Source of the DNA: an uncultured Microbacterium sp.
GTDB lineage: Bacteria > Actinomycetota > Actinomycetes > Actinomycetales > Microbacteriaceae
Length of the DNA: 51,754 nucleotides
Assembly: GCA_913774845.1 (NCBI GenBank)
Contig: CAJYJO010000005.1
Location: forward strand, 1 to 51,754
Direction of reading: 5' to 3'
Under the pieces are notes generated by a model. That model did no database searches. It was not told the origin of the DNA and worked only from the letters and a program-made list of their open reading frames with translations. Positions 23,949 to 31,026 of this stretch are shown one piece after another. The translations under genes and the position numbers were made by a program. How positions within the stretch are numbered: the first letter of the stretch is position 1; each line of letters opens with the position of its first letter.

Positions 23949-24503
23949 ATGACCCAACCCCTCCGCTACGCCATCAACGTCACCCTCGATGGCTGCTGTT
24001 CGCACGAGACCGGACTGCCGCCCGACGCGGAGTCGATGGCGTTCTGGACCGACGAGCTGCGCCGCTCCGACACCCTCCTCTACGGACGCGTCACCTACGA
24101 GCTGATGGAGGGCGCGTGGCGCCGACCGGCGTCGGGGGAGTGGCCCGACTGGATGGATGCCGATGAGGTGGCCTTCGCGGAGATGATGGATCCGATGCGG
24201 AAGGTGGTGGCATCCACGTCTCTCGACGCGGTGGACTGGAACGCCGAACGGATCGAGGGGGATGTCGTCGAGGCGGTCGAACGGCTCAAGAAGGAGCCCG
24301 GGCGAGGGATTTCGCTCGGCGGGGTGACACTGCCGGTGAATCTCGCCCGGCGAGGGTTGATCGACGAGTACACGTTCGTGGTGCATCCGGTGATTGCCGG
24401 GCGCGGGCCGCGGTTGCTCGACGGCGTCGACCTGCGGCTCGAGCTCGTGGAGCGACGGGAGTTCCGGTCGGGCGCGGTGGTGCAGCGGTATCGGCCGGCG
24501 TAG
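23949..24503 (+). CDS. dihydrofolate reductase family protein (RibD C-terminal-like)
   Basis: A 184-residue protein of the RibD_C/YyaP type: LRYAINVTLDGCCSHETGLP at the start, LYGRVTYELMEGAWR, VVASTSLDAVDWNAERI, then GRGISLGGVTLPVNLARRGLIDEYTFVVHPVIAGRGPRL. These proteins share the dihydrofolate reductase fold and probably reduce an unknown pterin- or flavin-like compound with NADPH; they are not the essential FolA. ATG 23949 lies 4 bases after the WYL gene stop. The pair is a common actinobacterial arrangement. Confidence 0.85.
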   Translation: MTQPLRYAINVTLDGCCSHETGLPPDAESMAFWTDELRRSDTLLYGRVTYELMEGAWRRPASGEWPDWMDADEVAFAEMMDPMRKVVASTSLDAVDWNAERIEGDVVEAVERLKKEPGRGISLGGVTLPVNLARRGLIDEYTFVVHPVIAGRGPRLLDGVDLRLELVERREFRSGAVVQRYRPA

Positions 24504-24537
24504 CAAGATCGAGGATCGACGAAAGGACGAAATTCGG

Positions 24538-24852
24538 ATGCGATGGGTGAGCTTCACCGACCGTTACGGGGCGCAGGAAGACGACGACATCACGCTCGAC
24601 CGCCTCGCCCACCTGCTGGCGACGATTGCGGTGTACGACGGTGACGACGAGCACCGCAGCATCTCGGTATCCGACTCGGATGCCTGGAATCTCGAGTTCT
24701 ATCCGGATTGGGTGCTTTTCGAGAACAGCGAGGTCGGTGGCGAAGAAGTCGGGAGCCTGCGGGGGCTGAGCGATCAGGAACGCCTCGAGATCGCCGGCGA
24801 GTTCATCCGGGGGGATTTCGCGGCGCTGCGGGCGCGGCCGTGGGGGAGGTGA
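24538..24852 (+). CDS. hypothetical acidic protein
   Basis: A 104-residue acidic protein from ATG 24538, preceded by GAAAGGA. It is all soluble, with MRWVSFTDRYG, TLDRLAHLLATIAVYDGDDEHRSISVSD, WNLEFYPDWVLFENSE and LSDQERLEIAGEFIRGDFAAL. The pattern recalls small immunity or Imm-like proteins, but I cannot name a family. It follows the dihydrofolate-reductase-like gene by 34 bases and is convergent with the toxin gene at 24878. Confidence 0.65.
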   Translation: MRWVSFTDRYGAQEDDDITLDRLAHLLATIAVYDGDDEHRSISVSDSDAWNLEFYPDWVLFENSEVGGEEVGSLRGLSDQERLEIAGEFIRGDFAALRARPWGR

Positions 24853-24877
24853 GGTCCGCCTCGGAGAGCGGCGGCCG

Positions 24878-25246
24878 CTAGGCCCGATGAGTCCCAATCC
24901 GGAGGCCAGGAACCACCACATCGACCAGATAACCCCGCAGCCGCGGCACGTCACGCGTCAGCGTGCGCCAGACGCGCTTCGGATCGAGATCGTCGTACTG
25001 GTGAGCGGCGAAGTTCCGCATGTCGACGATCTGCCGCCATGGCTGGCCGGCGAAGCGCTCGCGAACGCTCTGGGGAATCTTGGCCACGGCCTCGCCGATG
25101 CGGATGAGTCCCATCTCGGCGGCCCATTGCGCCTCGACCTCGCGGAGGAAGTGGTCCTCCCCCTTGTCGACGATCAGCGCGATGACCTCGCATACCGCGA
25201 TCACCCGGGTAGCGGCATCCTGCGCCTGACGGTTCTCCGCGCTCAC
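24878..25246 (-). CDS. hepT: HepT-like HEPN toxin (DUF86)
   Basis: A 122-residue all-helical HEPN protein of the HepT/DUF86 family. The catalytic motif is RNFAAHQY (Rx4HxY) near residue 77, preceded by EMGLIRIGEAVAKIP and WRQIVDM, exactly as in HepT RNases. HepT cleaves RNA or is inactivated by AMPylation of the Tyr in this motif by the MntA antitoxin. The 4-base overlap with the nucleotidyltransferase gene upstream shows translational coupling and confirms the pairing. Confidence 0.9.
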   Translation of the reverse strand: MSAENRQAQDAATRVIAVCEVIALIVDKGEDHFLREVEAQWAAEMGLIRIGEAVAKIPQSVRERFAGQPWRQIVDMRNFAAHQYDDLDPKRVWRTLTRDVPRLRGYLVDVVVPGLRIGTHRA

Positions 25247-25686
25247 AGGGGGACCGCCTCACGGAGCACGCGCTCCCGGAACTCCCCGCGCAGGGTGTCG
25301 GATGCCACGACGTCGACGTCGACATGAAGGAGGTCGCTCAGAGCCAGACGAAGCCCGATCTCGTCGAGTAGTCCGGCCTCCGGCGTGAAGTCGACGAGAA
25401 GATCGACGTCGGACGCCGACGTCTCCTCCCCGCGGGCGACCGAACCGAAGACGCGGGGGGAATTCGCGTGGTGCTCGGCGACCAGACGGTGGATCTCGTC
25501 ACGGTGCCGGAAGAGCCGCTCGTTCAGGGTGCCCACGAGCGCACGTCGGATGCGCTCGAGAACCTCAGGGCTGGGCTGGCGGCGGCCGTTCTCGTACGCC
25601 GAGATGTTGGGCTGCGGAACGCGCGCGGCGCGGGCGAGCTCGGCTTGGCTCATGCCTGCGGCCGTTCGTCCTGCCCGGATGTTCAT
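25243..25686 (-). CDS. mntA: XRE HTH fused to MNT nucleotidyltransferase antitoxin
   Basis: A 147-residue two-domain protein. Residues 1-55 are an XRE helix-turn-helix (GRTAAGMSQAELARAARVPQPNISAYENGRRQPSPEVLERI). Residues 70-147 are a minimal nucleotidyltransferase with RVFGSVARGEETSASDVDLLVDF, the GS...DxD active site. MntA proteins add AMP to the HepT Tyr and so block the toxin. The added DNA-binding domain probably lets the antitoxin repress its own operon, a role that separate MntA proteins do not have. It is followed by hepT with a 4-base overlap. Confidence 0.88.
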   Translation of the reverse strand: MNIRAGRTAAGMSQAELARAARVPQPNISAYENGRRQPSPEVLERIRRALVGTLNERLFRHRDEIHRLVAEHHANSPRVFGSVARGEETSASDVDLLVDFTPEAGLLDEIGLRLALSDLLHVDVDVVASDTLRGEFRERVLREAVPL

Positions 25687-25741
25687 GCGTTCAGGGTAGC
25701 GGAGGGGTTATCGGGGTCGATATAGCTTCACGGGCGAAGAA

Positions 25742-25781
25742 CGAACGGGGCGCCGCCGCTCCCGCGACGTCGCCCCGTTCG
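25742..25781. terminator. hairpin terminator after the reductase gene
   Basis: CGAACGGGGCG (25742-25752) pairs with CGCCCCGTTCG (25771-25781): an 11-bp perfect stem with an 18-base loop. It lies just past the 3' end of the minus-strand ene-reductase gene and upstream of the XRE-MNT gene. Confidence 0.65.
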
Positions 25782-25792
25782 GCATCCGGAGA

Positions 25793-26869
25793 TCAGCCCT
25801 GCAGGAACGGGTAATCCGTGTACCCGCTCTCGCCGCCGCCGTACACCGTGGCCTGGTCGACCTCGTTCTCGTCGGCGCCCTTCTCCCAGCGGGTGACGAG
25901 GTCGGGGTTGGCGATCGCGGGGCGACCCACGGCGACGAGGTCGGCGATGCCGTCGTCGACGGCCGAGATGGCCTCGTCGCGGGTGGTGACCGCCGAGAAG
26001 CCCGAGTTGACGATGAAGGTGCCACCGAAGGCGCGGCGCAGATCCTGGATCAGCTCGCCCGCGGGGTCGGCGTGCAGCACGCTCAGGTACGCGAGTCCGA
26101 GGGGTGCGAGGCCGGCGATAAGCGCCTCGTAGGTGGCGCGGGTCTCGGCGTCATCCGTCTCGAGCACGTCCTGGATGTTGTGGGCGGGCGAGATCCGGAT
26201 GCCGACACGACCGGCGCCCACCTCGGCGACGACGGCCTGCGCGACCTCGATCACGAAGCGCGCACGGGCCTCGGGCGAACCGCCGTAGCCGTCGGTGCGC
26301 TGGTTCGACGCGGGCGAGAGGAACTCGTGCAGCAGGTAGCCGTTGGCCGAGTGCAGCTCGACGCCGTCGAGGCCGGCATCCACGGCGCGACGGGCGGCGG
26401 CGACGAACTCATCGCGCACGGTGGCGAGCTCGGCGGTCTCGAGCGCGTGCGGCACGGCGTAGGCGACCTTCGAGCCGTCGGCGAGGCGGGTCTCGCCGTC
26501 GATCGCGATCGCCGAGGGGGCGACGATGCGGTCGGTGCCGGTGATGTCGGGGTGGGTGACGCGTCCGCCGTTCATGAGCTGCATGAACACCACACCGCCC
26601 TCGGCGTGCACGGCATCCGCGACCTTCGCCCAGCCGGCGGCCTGCGCATCGGTCACGATGCCCGGCTGACCCGGGTACGCCTTCGACTCGTCGCTCGGGT
26701 AGACACCCTCGGTGACGAGCAGGCCGATGCCCGCGCGCTGCGCGTAGTACTTCGCCACGATGGGGCCGGGAACGCCGTCGGCGCCGGAGCGCAGACGCGT
26801 CATCGGAGCGAGCGAGACACGGTTGCGCACGCCGAGGTCGCCGACGGTGGTGGGGGAGAAGAGGCTCAC
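25793..26869 (-). CDS. old yellow enzyme family alkene reductase (NemA-like)
   Basis: A 358-residue FMN-dependent TIM barrel: SLFSPTTVGDLGVRNRVSLAPMTRLRS, then VFMQLMNGGRVTHPDITG, GVELHSANGYLLHEFLSPASNQRTDGYGGS (the His/Asn substrate-binding pair and FMN contacts), GRVGIRISPAHNIQDV, and FIVNSGFSAVTTRDEA. It reduces activated C=C bonds or nitro-esters with NAD(P)H. I start at GTG 26869, which has AAAGGA 5-6 bases upstream; an ATG at 26899 lies too far upstream of the family's usual start. It is divergent from pdxH. Confidence 0.92.
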   Translation of the reverse strand: MSLFSPTTVGDLGVRNRVSLAPMTRLRSGADGVPGPIVAKYYAQRAGIGLLVTEGVYPSDESKAYPGQPGIVTDAQAAGWAKVADAVHAEGGVVFMQLMNGGRVTHPDITGTDRIVAPSAIAIDGETRLADGSKVAYAVPHALETAELATVRDEFVAAARRAVDAGLDGVELHSANGYLLHEFLSPASNQRTDGYGGSPEARARFVIEVAQAVVAEVGAGRVGIRISPAHNIQDVLETDDAETRATYEALIAGLAPLGLAYLSVLHADPAGELIQDLRRAFGGTFIVNSGFSAVTTRDEAISAVDDGIADLVAVGRPAIANPDLVTRWEKGADENEVDQATVYGGGESGYTDYPFLQG

Positions 26870-27013
26870 GGGTGTCCTTTCGTGGGGGAACGGGGCCACG
26901 CCTCCCCAACGGCGGGAGGCGACGACCTATTCCACAGGGCGCGCAAGTCGGGAAAGGACCGCTTGACCCGCACGTACGATGGTGCCTCCCGCGACGCTTC
27001 GAAAGGATCGGCG

Positions 27014-27655
27014 ATGACCGAGAACCCCCTCGCCCACCGCCTCGACTACCGGCTCGACGAGCTCGGCGACGACGCGCTCTCCGCCTCGCCGATCGCCCTC
27101 TTCCAGCGGTGGCTCGACGACGCGGCAGACCTTCCCGAGCCCAACGCGATGGTGGTCTCGACAGTGGATGCCGCCGGCTCGCCGACGGCGCGCACGGTGC
27201 TGCTGCGCGGAATCGACGACGACGGTGCGCTCTGGTTCTTCACCAACCGGGAGTCGCGCAAGGGCCGGGCGCTCGCCGAGAACCCCTCGGTGTCGGTGCT
27301 GTTCCCCTGGTACGCGCTGCAGCGGCAGGTCATCGTGCTCGGCACGGCCACCCCGCTCCCCGCCGAGCGCGACGACGCGTACTTCGCCTCGCGTCCGCGC
27401 GGTTCGCAGCTGTCGGCCTGGGCGAGTCATCAGTCTCAGCCCGTGGCATCCCGTGCCGACCTCGAGGAGCAGATGGCCGAGGTGTCGGCGCGATTCCCCG
27501 AGGATCAGCCTGTGCCACGGCCGCCGCACTGGGGCGGGTATCGCATCGAGCCGCGCGAGATCGAGTTCTGGCAGGGGCGTCCGTCGCGGTTGCACGACCG
27601 GATCGTGTTCACGCGCGAAGGTGGCGGGTGGGTGGGCATGCGGCGGCAGCCGTGA
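27014..27655 (+). CDS. pdxH: pyridoxamine 5'-phosphate oxidase
   Basis: A 213-residue FMN enzyme making pyridoxal 5'-phosphate from pyridoxamine or pyridoxine phosphate with O2, the last step of vitamin B6 salvage. Clear motifs are AMVVSTVDAAGSPTARTVLLRGID, LWFFTNRESRKGRALAENP, VSVLFPWYALQRQVIV, RPRGSQLSAWASHQSQPV, PPHWGGYRIEPREIEFWQGRPSRLHDRI and the C-terminal Arg-Pro pair of the family (MRRQP). ATG 27014 follows GAAAGGA (27001-27007). It is a housekeeping gene, divergent from the ene-reductase. Confidence 0.95.
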   Translation: MTENPLAHRLDYRLDELGDDALSASPIALFQRWLDDAADLPEPNAMVVSTVDAAGSPTARTVLLRGIDDDGALWFFTNRESRKGRALAENPSVSVLFPWYALQRQVIVLGTATPLPAERDDAYFASRPRGSQLSAWASHQSQPVASRADLEEQMAEVSARFPEDQPVPRPPHWGGYRIEPREIEFWQGRPSRLHDRIVFTREGGGWVGMRRQP

Positions 27656-27674
27656 TGCGTCGGCGTCGCGGTGG

Positions 27675-27718
27675 GCCGTGACTGGTCGGCGTAGGAGTAT
27701 GCCGTGACTGGTCGGCGT
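27675..27718. repeat. 18-bp direct repeat, 26-bp period
   Basis: GCCGTGACTGGTCGGCGT is present at 27675-27692 and 27701-27718, each followed by one varying base and GGAG. The two copies begin 20 bases after the pdxH stop. No gene is supported in 27656-27987. Confidence 0.85.
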
Positions 27719-27752
27719 CGGAGCGGAGGAGAACCCGGGAGCGGAGGACCGA

Positions 27753-27907
27753 TGCCGCGGGGGAAGTCCTCCCCTCGCCGAATCTCCTCCCGTGCCACTC
27801 GTGAGTGCGCGAGCGGCACGGCAGGAACGCCCGTGCGGGGGAAGTCCTCCCGTCACCAAATCTCCTCTCACCGCAGCCGTGCGTGCGCAAGCGGCGCCGC
27901 AGAAAAG
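27753..27907. repeat. two diverged copies of a ~75-bp structured intergenic repeat
   Basis: Copy A (about 27753-27828) and copy B (about 27831-27907) align over their full length at roughly three quarters identity. Both have CGGGGGAAGTCCTCCC, then AATCTCCTC, a GTGCG segment, and GCGGC. Copy A can fold: CCGTGCC (27790-27796) with GGCACGG (27815-27821). The matching arms of copy B differ but still largely pair. The layout resembles a REP/BIME-type intergenic element. Confidence 0.7.
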
Positions 27908-27987
27908 CCGGTGCGCCCCTTCGGGCCGTAGATTCATGGCATCCGCAACCGCGGGTCGAGAAGCGAGGCACGGGGACAGGCGACACC

Positions 27988-29145
27988 ATGGCCAAGAAGA
28001 ACGCCGACAGACCCGATCTCGACCAGAGGGCGTTCGCCGACGCGACGTCGGAGGCGAAGTCGCGCTACGGCCGGTTCAACCTCGCGATCGTCGGTGCTTC
28101 GGGCGTGGGCAAGTCGTCGCTGGTGAACGCGGTGTTCGGGCGCGACTGGGCGAAGGTCGGGCGCGGGCTGCCGGTGACTCGCGGGGTGCAGTTCTACAGC
28201 GACGACTCCCTCGGAATCTGGGATGTCGAAGGGTTCGAGATCGGCTCGCCGGTGCCGCCCGATCAGCAACTGCGCAACCACCTCGACGCGATCGCCGCCC
28301 ACCCGGGCGACCACCAGATCTCGGTCGTCTGGTACTGCGTCCGGGCGGCCGACGACCGGCTGACCCCGGCCGACATCGCGATGATCCGCGAGCTCGACGC
28401 GCGGGGGCTGCCCGTGATCCTCGTGCTGACGAAGGTCGACTGGATCAAGAACCCGATCACCGGGCACCAGGGCGTCGCGAAAGACCTGCAGGCGTTCGTC
28501 GACTGGCTGAACGACCCGGTCGACCCGTCGACCGGGGAGAGGATCCGCATCCCCTACCGGCAGGTCATCCTCACCTCCACCCGCGACAAGCACGGGAAGG
28601 GGAAGGGGCACGGCCTCGGTGACCTTGTCACGGAGACCCTCGAACTGGCCCCCGAGCGCGACAAGGATGCCTTTCGCATCGCACAGCGCCTCAACCTCCC
28701 GTGGAAGCGCGAGATGGCTCGCCCGATCATCGCGGCGGCGGCCACGGCGGCCGCGGGAGCGGCGACCGTTCCGCTTCCTGTCTCGGATGCTCTCACTCTT
28801 GCGCCGATCCAGCTCACGATGATGGGGCGCATCGCCGCGATCTACGACCTCGAGGTCAAGACGATGCTCTCGGCCGGCGCCCTCGCCCAGTTCGGCGTGC
28901 AGGTCGCCGGGCGGGCTCTGGCGACCAGCTTCCTCAAGCTCATCCCCGGCGCCGGCATCGTCGTGAACGCCGCGGTCGCGGGGGCGTTGACCGCGGCGAC
29001 CGGCGAGAGCTGGCTAAAGATCTGCGAACTGCTGCACACGGGCAAGATCGACGTGCGCAAGCTCGATCAAGAGTGGGCCAAGTACGCGCCGAGCTTCATG
29101 GACGTCGCGCGGAAGCTGGTGGAGCGGCGGGTCACGAAGCGCTGA
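27988..29145 (+). CDS. P-loop GTPase with C-terminal membrane-associated (DUF697-like) region
   Basis: A 385-residue protein. The GTPase domain has Walker A GASGVGKSS (about residues 35-43), a switch region GLPVTRGVQFY, a G3-like DVEGFE in place of DxxG, and G4 TKVD with VILVLTKVDW. The C-terminal part (from about 245) is rich in Ala/Gly hydrophobic helices: MARPIIAAAATAAAGAATVPLP, then MGRIAAIYDLEV and LATSFLKLIPGAGIVVNAAVAG. This is as in DUF697 proteins that sit at membranes. The role may be membrane or stress related; not known. Its 3' end overlaps the convergent nagA by 14 bases. Confidence 0.75.
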   Translation: MAKKNADRPDLDQRAFADATSEAKSRYGRFNLAIVGASGVGKSSLVNAVFGRDWAKVGRGLPVTRGVQFYSDDSLGIWDVEGFEIGSPVPPDQQLRNHLDAIAAHPGDHQISVVWYCVRAADDRLTPADIAMIRELDARGLPVILVLTKVDWIKNPITGHQGVAKDLQAFVDWLNDPVDPSTGERIRIPYRQVILTSTRDKHGKGKGHGLGDLVTETLELAPERDKDAFRIAQRLNLPWKREMARPIIAAAATAAAGAATVPLPVSDALTLAPIQLTMMGRIAAIYDLEVKTMLSAGALAQFGVQVAGRALATSFLKLIPGAGIVVNAAVAGALTAATGESWLKICELLHTGKIDVRKLDQEWAKYAPSFMDVARKLVERRVTKR

Positions 29146-30259
29146 GCCACACCCGCTGGACGCGCCAGTCGGCGTCCCACGCGACCAGGTCGGCGCGCAT
29201 TCCGGGCTCGAGCAATCCCCGCGTGGAGTCGCCCAACGCCGCAGCGGGCACCGCGGTCGCCGCCCCCACGGCATCCGAGGCGCTCAGGCCGAAGTCGACG
29301 ACAGCCGTGCGCACGGCGCAATCGAGCGTCAGCGTGGACCCCGCGATCGTGACGCCGTCGTCGAGCAGCGCGCGGCCGTCCGTGACCTGCACATCGAGCT
29401 CACCCAGTCGGTACCTGCCATCGGTGTGGGCGGCGGCGGCCATGGCATCCGTGATCAACGCCACCCGCTGCGGCGCTGCGGTCAGCAGCAGGCGCGCGAC
29501 CGACGGATGCACGTGCACGCCGTCGAGGATCAGCTCGAGGGTGACGCGGTCGTCCTCGAGGGCGGCGGGCACGGGTCCGGGCAGGCGGTGCCCGATCGCC
29601 GGCATCGCGTTGAGGGCGTGCGTGAGCAGGGTCGCTCCGCGGGCGATCGCCTCGCGCGTGAGGGCGAAATCGGCCTCGGTGTGGCCGATCGCGACGCGGA
29701 TGCCGCGGGCCACGAGCTCCGCGATCGCGTCGAGCGCCCCAGGCAGTTCGGGCGCGAGGGTGACCTGACGAATGAGGCTTGGCTCGGCATCCCGCACCAG
29801 CTCGAGGAACCGCGCATCGGGCGCAGCGAGCGCGCCAGGATCGTGCGCCCCGCGCCGGGCGGGCGACAGGCAGGGGCCCTCGAGGTGGACGCCCAAAACC
29901 CCGGGGTCGGACTGGCGAGCGACCTCGACGAAGGAGAGCTGCCGACGCAGAACGTCGAGCGGAGACGAGACCAGGCTCACCAGGGTCGCCGTCGTGCCGT
30001 GGCGGCGGTGCGCGGCGACGCCGGCGGTGATGGCATCCGCTCCGTCGTCGAAGGCGTACCCGCCGCCCCCGTGCACGTGCAGGTCGATCAGTCCGGGGGT
30101 GAGGATCGCCCTGTCCAGGTCGAGCCGATCGGTCGCGTACGGAGCAGGCCCCGTGCCCACCTCGGCGATCAGGCCACCGCTCACCCGCACCCAGGCGTCG
30201 GGCAGGTCGCGTCGGGCGTCGACCACCCGGGCGCCGGTGAGCAGTAGGTCGGCGGTCAT
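29132..30259 (-). CDS. nagA: N-acetylglucosamine-6-phosphate deacetylase
   Basis: A 375-residue amidohydrolase that removes acetate from GlcNAc-6-phosphate. Seen motifs are DLHVHGGGGYAFDDG (metal-binding HxH), HLEGPCLSP with the metal-binding Glu, AIGHTEADF, THALNAMP, LILDGVHVHP and ALITDAMAA with the catalytic Asp. Length is typical. ATG 30259 overlaps the nagB stop by 4 bases. It is the last gene of the eight-gene run; its product, glucosamine-6-phosphate, is the substrate of the NagB encoded just upstream. Confidence 0.95.
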   Translation of the reverse strand: MTADLLLTGARVVDARRDLPDAWVRVSGGLIAEVGTGPAPYATDRLDLDRAILTPGLIDLHVHGGGGYAFDDGADAITAGVAAHRRHGTTATLVSLVSSPLDVLRRQLSFVEVARQSDPGVLGVHLEGPCLSPARRGAHDPGALAAPDARFLELVRDAEPSLIRQVTLAPELPGALDAIAELVARGIRVAIGHTEADFALTREAIARGATLLTHALNAMPAIGHRLPGPVPAALEDDRVTLELILDGVHVHPSVARLLLTAAPQRVALITDAMAAAAHTDGRYRLGELDVQVTDGRALLDDGVTIAGSTLTLDCAVRTAVVDFGLSASDAVGAATAVPAAALGDSTRGLLEPGMRADLVAWDADWRVQRVWLSAS

Positions 30260-31026
30260 GCCGAGGCGATCTCGCGGTGGTCCCAGGCGAAGCGGTAATA
30301 GTCGCGATGCTTGAGCTGCGAGGCGGCGGCCTCGTCGATGATGACCACGGCCCGTCGGTGCAGCTGGATCGCGGATGCCGGACACGACGAGGTCAGCGGA
30401 CCCTCGACGGCCGCGGCGACCGCGGGGGCCTTCGACTCGCCGAACGCGAGCAGCACGAGCACTCCCGCGTCGAGGATCGTGCCGATGCCCTGCGTGAGGC
30501 AGTGCGTGGGCACGTCGTCGATGCTGTCGAAGAACCGCGCGTTGTCGGCGCGGGTCGCGGGGGTCAGGGCCTTGAGACGCGTGCGCGACGCGAGCGAGGA
30601 CCCCGGCTCGTTGAACCCGATGTGCCCGGTACGGCCGATGCCGAGGATCTGCAGGTCGATTCCGCCCGCCGCGGCGATCGCGGCCTCGTAGCGCTCGCCG
30701 GCCTCGGCCAGCGGACCGTCGTCATCGCCCGGGACCCGCACGAGCGCAGGGTCGAGTCCGAGGGGCGCGACGATGTCGCGATCGACCACGGCGCGGTAGC
30801 TCTCGGGGTGCGCGGCGGGCAGACCCACGTACTCGTCGAGAGCGAAACCACGCACGGTGGAGAGGTCGAGAGAGCGCTCCGCGAGGGCCGCCCACACCGG
30901 CAGGGGCGTCGATCCGGTCGCCAGCCCCAGCGTCGGATCACTGCGGCGACCGAGCGCGGCGACGATGAGGTCGGCGGCGATGCGGCCGGCATCCGCCTGG
31001 TCGTGCACGATCGCGATCTCGGTCAC
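30256..31026 (-). CDS. nagB: glucosamine-6-phosphate deaminase
   Basis: A 256-residue NagB converting glucosamine-6-phosphate to fructose-6-phosphate and ammonia. Motifs: LGLATGSTPLPVWAAL, FALDEYVGLPAAHPESYR with the catalytic Asp, DLQILGIGRTGHIGFNEPGSSLASRTR with the catalytic His/Glu region, and LTQGIGTILDAGVLVLLAFGESKAPAV. It joins its neighbours by 4-base overlaps on both sides, so synthesis with nagA and the CutC-ROK fusion is coupled. Confidence 0.95.
   Translation of the reverse strand: MTEIAIVHDQADAGRIAADLIVAALGRRSDPTLGLATGSTPLPVWAALAERSLDLSTVRGFALDEYVGLPAAHPESYRAVVDRDIVAPLGLDPALVRVPGDDDGPLAEAGERYEAAIAAAGGIDLQILGIGRTGHIGFNEPGSSLASRTRLKALTPATRADNARFFDSIDDVPTHCLTQGIGTILDAGVLVLLAFGESKAPAVAAAVEGPLTSSCPASAIQLHRRAVVIIDEAAASQLKHRDYYRFAWDHREIASA

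Noticed and set aside
26072-27013. Upstream extension of the pdxH frame
   Set aside because: It is the antisense shadow of the ene-reductase gene; ATG 27014 has a good RBS and the family N terminus.
27704-27931. Small plus-strand ORF over the 75-bp repeats
   Set aside because: The repeated, basic, Ser/Arg-rich peptide follows from the DNA repeats; it has no RBS, and the copies' identity does not follow codon positions.
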